7,807 nucleotides of DNA from Candidatus Brocadiia bacterium (lineage in GTDB: Bacteria > Planctomycetota > MHYJ01 > WSZJ01): positions 1-7,807 of the forward strand of contig JABWAY010000189.1 of NCBI GenBank assembly GCA_013360825.1, given 5' to 3'. Of the stretch, positions 1-3,731 are shown piece by piece. The notes under the pieces were generated by a model. The model was not told the DNA's origin, did no database searches, and was given only the letters and a program-made list of their open reading frames with translations. How positions within the stretch are numbered: the stretch's first letter is position 1; every line of letters starts with the position of its first letter. Position numbers and translations under genes: made by a program.

Positions 1-78
1 GAACTGCGCAAGGCAGTCCGGGCGATGGAGACCCTCTCTCTCCGAAAAACGGACCAACTGCTCGCCGAGATATCGTGA
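1..78 (+). CDS. C-terminal end of an unidentified protein (5'-truncated)
   Basis: Frame 1 is open from the window edge and stops at TGA 76-78. The 25 visible residues read ELRKAVRAMETLSLRKTDQL followed by LAEIS, a charged, probably helical C-terminus. The other two plus frames also stay open for a while, so the frame choice rests on the protein-like composition. No family can be named from so short a piece. It is convergent with the minus-strand operon, whose probable terminator lies at 122-181. Confidence 0.4.
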   Translation, partial: ELRKAVRAMETLSLRKTDQLLAEIS

Positions 79-120
79 GGGAAATGTGCGGAAAGTAGGA
101 CCAAACGCGTAGGAGATAGA

Positions 121-181
121 GAAAAGCCCCGGGCGGGGGAAATGATCAGGGTAGTGAGAGGGAGGGAATTCCGCCCGGGGC
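121..181 (-). terminator. Terminator-like hairpin of the minus-strand small-gene operon
   Basis: GCCCCGGGCGG at 126-136 and CCGCCCGGGGC at 171-181 form a perfect 11-bp inverted repeat. Read on the minus strand, the stem is followed at once by TTTTC (complement of 121-125), the arrangement of an intrinsic terminator. The 34-nt loop is long for a classical terminator, and the T-run has only four bases. It is the first such structure downstream of the small-gene operon, and it also faces the plus-strand gene ending at 78. Direction is inferred from the T-tract; function is likely but untested. Confidence 0.5.
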
Positions 182-273
182 GCACCGAGGTGCACATCTT
201 GGTGTTCAGGGTTGGGTCGAGCGCGAGGAGAGGCGTGCCTGTGTGCGCGCAGAGAACGAGACCCTGATCGCAC

Positions 274-331
274 CCGCGGGCATCATTACCCGCGGCACCC
301 CTCCCCGAAGGAGAGGAGTCTGCCGAAGCAG
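274..331 (-). other. Three abutting stem-loops, possible structured RNA or 3' UTR
   Basis: Read on the minus strand, three hairpins follow each other with gaps of 3 and 2 nt. The first is CTGC-TTCG-GCAG (331-320), a perfect stem closed by a C(UUCG)G tetraloop. The second is CCTCTCC-TTCGG-GGAGGGG (316-298), 7 bp including one G-U pair. The third is CCGCGGG-TAATGATG-CCCGCGG (295-274), 7 bp. The second stem has a G-U pair on the minus strand but an A-C mismatch on the plus strand, and the UUCG loop is also on the minus strand, so a minus-strand RNA is favoured. It could be a processed small RNA, a protective 3' UTR, or chance in GC-rich DNA. I match it to no known RNA family. Confidence 0.35.
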
Positions 332-456
332 GCGCGCGCCGATCAAGGAAAAATCTCGCGCGGGCTGGCAGTTCTACCGGTGGTTCGCCACGCCTGGCGC
401 GGGTGCGAGGCCGAGAACGGAGGGCGTCTGGCGATGTAGTCCGTCAACAGCATGAG

Positions 457-579
457 CTACTGGATCCCAGTCCACTTGCCCCGACGCGGGGGTGAAGCCC
501 GGCGGGCCGCCTCACCCCGGCGCGCTTTCTCCTCGGAACGGAGCCGTGCGCGGGCGCTCTTCTTCGTCCTGGCGCTCAT
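457..579 (-). CDS. Small basic protein of unknown function, last gene of the operon
   Basis: The start codon ATG 579-577 overlaps the stop of the 144-residue gene in an ATGA arrangement. A GGGAGG motif lies about 6 nt upstream. The 40-residue product is very basic: it starts MSARTKKSARARLRSEEKAR and ends WTGIQ, with roughly a third Arg and Lys. Such composition can arise by chance in GC-rich DNA, so the support is the translational coupling, the ribosome binding site and the orientation shared with five upstream genes. If real it may bind nucleic acid, but that is only inference from charge. No domain is recognised. Confidence 0.4.
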   Translation of the reverse strand: MSARTKKSARARLRSEEKARRGEAARRASPPRRGKWTGIQ

Positions 580-1010
580 CGGCCGCCTCCCAGCGCCTCG
601 AGCGCGCACGAAGCGCGTTGGCGCAGCAGCGGGGGCACGTCGCCCGTGTCGGCGACCGCGCGGGCCAGTCCGAGGACTTCGGCGTGGGCGCGCAGGTAGC
701 GGAGGAGATCCCGGGGTGCGAACTCGCAGACTTCGTCCATGAGCATCTCGCGGGCGACGTCCTCGGCGGCGTACTCGAGGTCCTCGTCGCCCTGCGGGTC
801 GAACGGGCGGCGGGCGATCTCTTCGTCGAGCGGCGCGGTGTCGAACGCGCGGTCGCGGAGTGTGCCCGCGAGGCTGATCAGCCAGTCCCGGGCGTCGAGC
901 AGCTCGGCCAGCGTCGCGCCGGGGATCGCGCTGGTGTCGATCTGAAAGGTGACCTTCCCCGCGTCGCTGGCAACCAGCACGAGCCGGGGGACCTTCCCGC
1001 TTCCGCTCAT
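576..1010 (-). CDS. Acidic 144-residue protein of unknown function
   Basis: The ATG at 1010-1008 overlaps the TGA of the gene before it (ATGA), and AAGGAGGA lies 6 nt upstream, so the start is firm. The N-terminus (residues 8-24) looks like two short beta strands, VPRLVLVASDAGKVTFQI. The rest is helical and acidic, with a cluster at 74-98 that includes DEDLEYAAEDVAREMLMDE. There is no signal peptide or membrane segment, so it should be cytoplasmic. I do not recognise the family. It has the look of small phage or integrative-element proteins. Third positions are very GC-rich: only 3 of its first 30 codons end in A or T, unlike the restriction enzyme further right. It is the fifth gene in a translationally coupled operon. 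Confidence 0.75.
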   Translation of the reverse strand: MSGSGKVPRLVLVASDAGKVTFQIDTSAIPGATLAELLDARDWLISLAGTLRDRAFDTAPLDEEIARRPFDPQGDEDLEYAAEDVAREMLMDEVCEFAPRDLLRYLRAHAEVLGLARAVADTGDVPPLLRQRASCALEALGGGR

Positions 1011-1267
1011 GAGCGTTCCTCCTTCTCCAGCCGCCGCCGGAGTCCCGACAGCACCGCGCCGATCTCCGCCTGCGCCTTCTCCAGGACCTGGATGGCGCGG
1101 ACGAGCTGCTCCGCCGTCGTCTGCCCGGGTTCGAAGGTCTCCGCGATTTCCCGGGCGATGAAGAGCGCCAGGGTGTCGCCGGCAGCCTCACCGCGCTCGT
1201 GGGCGTCCAGGACCGCACCATCGGGGTACGAGTCCGACGCGATCCGGATCAGAGTGCTGAGTCGCAT
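1007..1267 (-). CDS. 86-residue helical protein of unknown function
   Basis: The start ATG 1267-1265 follows directly on the TAG stop of the upstream gene (1270-1268). AAGGAGG lies 5 nt before it, inside the end of the previous gene, which indicates translational coupling. The protein begins MRLSTLIRIASDSYPDGAVL and ends with a charged helix, EKAQAEIGAVLSGLRRRLEK, that could form a short coiled coil. There is no cysteine cluster, membrane segment or signal peptide. I recognise no family. Its stop overlaps the next gene by 4 bp. The amphipathic helices and strict coupling suggest these small proteins act together, perhaps as a complex, but nothing in the sequence gives the activity. Confidence 0.72.
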   Translation of the reverse strand: MRLSTLIRIASDSYPDGAVLDAHERGEAAGDTLALFIAREIAETFEPGQTTAEQLVRAIQVLEKAQAEIGAVLSGLRRRLEKEERS

Positions 1268-1537
1268 CTATGCCTCCTTGTGAGCGAATGGGTCGAAGGC
1301 GGGCTTGCGGTCGGTCGCCCAGTCGCTTTCGAGCCCTTTCCAGACGCGTCCGTTCTGCGAGACGTACCCGATCTGCGTTGTCCCCTCGTAGATCTTCCCG
1401 CCGCGGAGCGTCCTGCCCCACGCGGTGCGGGTTTCCTCGGCGCGCTGCAGCACGAGGAATTTCCGGCTGGCGTCCTCCGCGCCCGTGACGGGGACGCTGA
1501 ACCTGCCCGTCCTGAGCGTCCAGATCTGTGCGAGCAT
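1268..1537 (-). CDS. 89-residue protein of unknown function
   Basis: The start ATG 1537-1535 abuts the TAG of the preceding gene (1540-1538). A GGAGGG site lies about 7 nt upstream. The product starts MLAQIWTLRTGRFSVPVTGA. The segment from about residue 45 to 70 reads LRGGKIYEGTTQIGYVSQNG and then RVWKGLES, with alternating hydrophobic residues and glycine turns, so a small beta-rich fold is likely. The C-terminus is charged (ATDRKPAFDPFAHKEA). No catalytic motif, metal site or membrane segment is visible, and I do not recognise the family. It stands between two mainly helical products in the operon. Confidence 0.72.
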   Translation of the reverse strand: MLAQIWTLRTGRFSVPVTGAEDASRKFLVLQRAEETRTAWGRTLRGGKIYEGTTQIGYVSQNGRVWKGLESDWATDRKPAFDPFAHKEA

Positions 1538-1804
1538 CTACGCGCCCTCCGACTTCGCGATGTCGCGATGAACCGCGAGGGCTTCGTCGATCCCGCCGAT
1601 CCTCTCGTCGAACCCCAGGATGGTCCCGATCAGGGATTCCGCCATCTTGAGATCGAAAACCTGTCCCCGGAGATCCTTCGGGTCGCGCTGGAAGCGGTCC
1701 CGGATCTGCTCCAGCTTGGCTACGAGCCAGGAGAGGTTCTTCTCGGCCTCCCCGAGCGCGAAGTCGCGCTTCATGGTCATCATCGTCGCGAAGTTCAGTT
1801 CCAT
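1538..1804 (-). CDS. 88-residue helical protein of unknown function
   Basis: The start ATG 1804-1802 is preceded by AGGAG with 6-nt spacing. The product begins MELNFATMMTMKRDFALGEA and is predicted to be almost all helix. Residues 17-45 (LGEAEKNLSWLVAKLEQIRDRFQRDPKDL) show heptad-like hydrophobic spacing that could form a coiled coil. A second helical part follows at 50-85, with glycines around 69-70. There is no signal or membrane segment. The family is not recognised. An 86-bp gap with two strong stem-loops separates it from the first gene, so it may be under separate post-transcriptional control. The next gene abuts its stop. Confidence 0.72.
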   Translation of the reverse strand: MELNFATMMTMKRDFALGEAEKNLSWLVAKLEQIRDRFQRDPKDLRGQVFDLKMAESLIGTILGFDERIGGIDEALAVHRDIAKSEGA

Positions 1805-1821
1805 CGGCGTCTCCTGGTTCC

Positions 1822-1876
1822 GCTGCCGCTCCGGCAGCTTCCGGGCGCCGCTCCGCAGTAGAGGAGCGCCGGGAAG
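1822..1876 (-). promoter_or_regulatory. Two stem-loops between the first and second operon genes
   Basis: The 86-bp gap between the first two operon genes is nearly filled by structure. GCTGCC 1822-1827 pairs with GGCAGC 1833-1838 around a 5-nt loop. CTTCC 1838-1842, GGCG 1844-1847 and CTCC 1851-1854 pair with GGAAG 1872-1876, CGCC 1867-1870 and GGAG 1863-1866, giving a 13-bp stem with one mismatch and a 3-nt bulge. Both lie just upstream of the ribosome binding site of the 88-residue gene. No T-tract follows on the minus strand, so a plain terminator is unlikely. An mRNA processing or stability element, or a leaky attenuator, fits better. Confidence 0.45.
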
Positions 1877-1890
1877 CCCCCGGGGAGGGG

Positions 1891-2133
1891 CTACATCCCG
1901 ACATTCTCCATCACCTCGTTGAACCGGCTGACTTCCATAAGCCCCTTGTGGAGCGGCCCTTTCCAGCCGTTCCGCGGCACCTTCTTCCAGGGCAGGGAGC
2001 CGAAGACCTGCTCCCGCAGATCCGCGATCTCGGGGTTGTGATCTTCGATGGCCAGGACGCCCATCATCCGCACCAGCGTCTCCTCGCTGATCCCCGTGAT
2101 CTGGAACTCGTCCCCGCGTTTCGTGATCTTCAT
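1891..2133 (-). CDS. 80-residue protein of unknown function, first gene of the operon
   Basis: I take ATG 2133-2131 as the start because AAAGGAG lies 7 nt upstream. An in-frame ATG 16 codons earlier (2181) has no ribosome binding site and would add an unstructured MDVSDETRKPHPKEPA leader. The protein begins MKITKRGDEFQITGISEETL, a beta strand pair followed by a helix of the kind seen in many small phage-encoded hypothetical proteins. A central part contains GSLPWKKVPRNGWKGPLHKG, rich in Trp, Gly and Lys, and the end is helical. The family is not recognised. As the gene next to the regulatory region it could be a regulator, but no helix-turn-helix is evident. Confidence 0.72.
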   Translation of the reverse strand: MKITKRGDEFQITGISEETLVRMMGVLAIEDHNPEIADLREQVFGSLPWKKVPRNGWKGPLHKGLMEVSRFNEVMENVGM

Positions 2134-2217
2134 GGCTGGCTCCTTTGGGTGTGGTTTTCGCGTCTCGTCTGACACGTCCATGTTCGCGTATCCGTGGGAG
2201 GAATCAAGGGGATCATC

Positions 2218-2238
2218 CGATTTAACTGATATAAATCG
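2218..2238. promoter_or_regulatory. AT-rich palindrome, probable operator of the small-gene operon
   Basis: CGATTTA (2218-2224) and TAAATCG (2232-2238) are perfect 7-bp arms around ACTGATA, a symmetric 21-bp site. It sits in the most AT-rich patch of the noncoding block, 85 bp upstream of the first operon start. Size, symmetry and position fit an operator for a dimeric DNA-binding protein. No regulator gene is recognised in the window, so its ligand is unknown. An integrase accessory site is the main alternative. Confidence 0.5.
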
Positions 2239-2253
2239 ACTCGGCTGCCGCAG

Positions 2254-2269
2254 CGGTCAGAAGTGACCG
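2254..2269. promoter_or_regulatory. Second small palindrome upstream of the operon
   Basis: CGGTCA (2254-2259) and TGACCG (2264-2269) are perfect 6-bp arms around GAAG. The site lies 15 bp from the AT-rich palindrome, on the side away from the operon. It could be a second protein-binding site or a small hairpin. Its arms are GC-rich, so it is less striking than its neighbour. Confidence 0.3.
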
Positions 2270-2275
2270 ATTCGG

Positions 2276-2379
2276 AGGGGGGATGGGCCAGTTTTGGCCG
2301 CGGTGCGGGGGATGGCGGCGGATCGGCGCTACGCGGGCCCCGGGTGCGCGCTGGGGGCCATTTCCAGGGGGGATGGGCC
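2276..2379. repeat. 14-bp direct repeat, copies 90 bp apart
   Basis: AGGGGGGATGGGCC occurs at 2276-2289 and again at 2366-2379, identical over 14 bp and spaced exactly 90 bp apart. A degenerate copy, GCGGGGGATGG, lies between them near 2305. The second copy starts the G-tract cluster. Repeats of this kind beside an integrase gene can be recombinase arm-type sites, but they may also be low-complexity G-rich sequence. Confidence 0.45.
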
Positions 2380-2409
2380 GCGGGTGGGCCATCGGGCCAG
2401 GGGCAGGGG
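2367..2409 (+). other. G-tract cluster with G-quadruplex potential
   Basis: On the plus strand there are seven runs of three or more G: 2367-2372, 2375-2377, 2382-2384, 2386-2388, 2394-2396, 2400-2403 and 2406-2409. The loops between them are 2, 4, 1, 5, 3 and 2 nt. The first four alone satisfy the usual G3+ N1-7 quadruplex pattern. The cluster lies between the integrase stop and the operon promoter region. Any effect on transcription, replication or recombination is inference. Confidence 0.5.
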
Positions 2410-2640
2410 AGCGCGGGCACGACGGGGCTCCTGGCGCGTCCCGGCTGGGTCCCGCGACGCCTGACGCCATGGGAGGCCGTGACCGGGATGGTCCCCGGTC
2501 GTGCCGCCGCTACCACACCCGCGCGGGATCAAACCTCGTTCGCAAGTCCGGTGAGGAGAGGTAGGTCACCGGGTGCTCCATGGACTCAGGGACGAAGTGT
2601 CACGCAGCCGGATGCAGCTACCTGACCAACAGCAGCAACG

Positions 2641-2697
2641 CCCCGTCGCTGATAGACGCCGTGGCGCGAGGGAGAGGATGGTCTATCGCTGCCGGGG
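2641..2697 (-). terminator. Large inverted repeat directly behind the integrase stop
   Basis: CCCCG 2641-2645 pairs with CGGGG 2693-2697, and GATAGAC 2651-2657 pairs with GTCTATC 2681-2687. The two arms are separated by a 5-by-5 internal loop, and the central loop is 23 nt. The repeat touches the integrase TAG (2700-2698), so it would fold in the 3' end of the integrase mRNA. There is no T-tract, so it may be a Rho-assisted end, an mRNA-stabilising hairpin or part of the recombination site. The type given is the most likely of these, not certain. Confidence 0.35.
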
Positions 2698-3591
2698 CTA
2701 CATTCCCGCTACCGCTGCCGCCACCCGTGCATCCGAGACTTGCGCGTAGACCAGCGTCGAGGCCACGCTCCGGTGGTCCATCGCGCGCTGGACGAGCAGG
2801 ATGTCCTTCGTTCTGGCGTAGAGCGCGGTCGCGAAGGTGTGCCGGAGTCCGTGGACGGTCAGCCGCCGCTCGATCCCTGCCGCCGCGAGCGCCCGTCGCA
2901 CGATCACCTGGACCTGACGCGAGGAGAGCCGCCGCATCTGGCCGCTGACGAACAGCTCGGGGCGGTTCGTCGGAAGTTTCAAGCGGGCCATGATCCACGC
3001 AGCCAGCCGCGCACGGACTGTTTCTGACAGCGCCTTCCGAGTTTCTCCGCCGCCCTTCAGCCGCCGGATCAGGACCGCGCGATCCTCGATGCTGACATCC
3101 GCGGCGTCGAGCGCCACAAGGCTGGCCAGCCGCATCCCGGTGCCGAGCAGGAGCGCGACCACGGCGGCGTCCCGTGCCCCGCGCCAGCCTTCGGTTTTCG
3201 CCAGGACGCCCCGCAGCCGCTCCCGCTCGACGTCGCTCAGGACCTCCGGCACCCGGTGGTCGCGGCGGTACTTCAGCACCCTCGCCGGATTCGTCGCGAT
3301 CACCCCGGCGTCCACCAGATACCGGAAGAAAGCCCTCAGCGACATCTTCACCTTGTCGATGCTCGACGCTCGTTTCGAACGCCCTTCCTCGGTGTGCGTC
3401 ACGCAGCGCGCCGTCGCGAATCGGCAGAGCGCGGCGGCGTCGAGGCGGCGGGTGTCGGTCGGGCCGCGCTCCGCCCCGAGCCAGGACTGGAACTCGCCGA
3501 GGTCACGCAGGTACGAACTGATAGTGTGCGGGCTGCGCTGATTCGCGCGGAGCTGGGTCTCGAAGTCCAGGATCGCCTCGTCGAGCTTCAT
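2698..3591 (-). CDS. Tyrosine recombinase / phage-type integrase
   Basis: This complete 297-residue enzyme of the lambda-integrase/XerC-XerD superfamily catalyses site-specific strand exchange through a covalent 3'-phosphotyrosine. I start at ATG 3591-3589 because AAAGGAGG lies 6 nt upstream. The ATG just before it is only 3 nt from that site, and the open frame reaches 3645 with a basic leader. Residues 1-95 form the helical SAM-like core-binding domain (LRANQRSPHTISSYLRDLGE). Residues 112-297 are the catalytic domain. All expected residues are present: Arg154 (GTGMRLASL), Lys179 (RRLKGGGE), His247 and Arg250 (HGLRHTFAT), His273 (MDHRSVAST) and Tyr282 (LVYAQ). The size is close to Xer proteins and small element integrases. 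No tRNA target is seen beside it. It is divergent from the restriction enzyme and probably mobilises that gene, the small-gene operon, or both. Confidence 0.95.
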   Translation of the reverse strand: MKLDEAILDFETQLRANQRSPHTISSYLRDLGEFQSWLGAERGPTDTRRLDAAALCRFATARCVTHTEEGRSKRASSIDKVKMSLRAFFRYLVDAGVIATNPARVLKYRRDHRVPEVLSDVERERLRGVLAKTEGWRGARDAAVVALLLGTGMRLASLVALDAADVSIEDRAVLIRRLKGGGETRKALSETVRARLAAWIMARLKLPTNRPELFVSGQMRRLSSRQVQVIVRRALAAAGIERRLTVHGLRHTFATALYARTKDILLVQRAMDHRSVASTLVYAQVSDARVAAAVAGM

Positions 3592-3731
3592 CATCGGCCT
3601 CCTTTCGGTTCGTCGCATAGACGCTCCGCGTGCCAGACTCAGCAAGTTCTATCCGGCACCGTCCATTTCCTTGCGGCGACGCCGCCCGGCTGGTAACTGT
3701 GTCCCGCATTCCCCGTTGAGCGTGCTGCCCC
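3592..3731. promoter_or_regulatory. Divergent promoter region between integrase and restriction enzyme
   Basis: About 140 bp separate the two divergent start codons, so both promoters should lie here. On the plus strand TTGCGG (3671-3676) and TAACTG (3694-3699) are spaced by 17 bp, with TG one base before the second box as in an extended -10, but the hexamers match the consensus poorly. GCGGC-GAC-GCCGC (3673-3685) is a small hairpin overlapping that promoter. No helix-turn-helix or controller protein gene lies nearby. Confidence 0.3.

Larger units (their letters stand above)
79..456. other. Noncoding stretch with hairpins, no supported gene
   Basis: No open frame here has both a credible Shine-Dalgarno site and protein-like composition. 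The plus-strand frames across it are rich in Arg and Pro and look like chance readings of GC-rich DNA. What can be seen is secondary structure. It includes an 11-bp inverted repeat with a T-tract on the minus strand, three abutting hairpins at 274-331, a 10-bp palindrome at 331-340, and a 9-bp inverted pair, GATCAGGGT at 144-152 with ACCCTGATC at 261-269. Since the minus-strand operon runs toward this region and the T-tract is on that strand, it probably forms the operon's 3' trailer. Confidence 0.45.
2134..2697. other. Noncoding regulatory and repeat block between the operon and the integrase
   Basis: About 560 bp lie between the first operon gene and the integrase stop. Open frames across it are Gly-, Arg- and Pro-rich and lack ribosome binding sites, so I see no gene. 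It holds an AT-rich palindrome (2218-2238), a second palindrome (2254-2269), a 14-bp direct repeat (2276 and 2366), a G-tract cluster (2367-2409) and a large inverted repeat (2641-2697). The AT-rich part at 2211-2240 stands out in this GC-rich sequence and probably contains the operon promoter, although I could not place convincing -35 and -10 boxes. No tRNA gene or matching attachment-site duplication was found by eye. Confidence 0.5.

Noticed and set aside
190..290. 26-codon minus-strand frame starting ATGATG near 287
   Set aside because: The start lies in the loop of a hairpin, the GGGGAGGGG upstream is too far and itself paired, and the product is Arg/Ser-rich with no distinguishing feature.
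457..1221. Long minus-strand open frame of 254 codons across the two last operon genes
   Set aside because: Arg- and Pro-rich shadow frame; the two overlapping shorter frames have proper starts, ribosome binding sites and coupling. Only its last 40 codons are kept as a separate small gene.
2134..2181. N-terminal extension of the first operon gene starting at 2181
   Set aside because: No ribosome binding site before that ATG, while the internal ATG at 2133 has AAAGGAG at good spacing.
2263..2625. Plus-strand open frame with an RRLTPWE stretch resembling the C-terminus of cytosine methyltransferases (RRLTPRE)
   Set aside because: No ribosome binding site, Gly/Arg/Pro-rich composition, and nothing after the short stretch agrees with that family; treated as chance.
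2530..2640. Possible tRNA or attachment-site remnant (GTTTGATCCC-like T-arm on the minus strand)
   Set aside because: The neighbouring bases do not pair into T-arm or acceptor stems, and no anticodon arm can be drawn.
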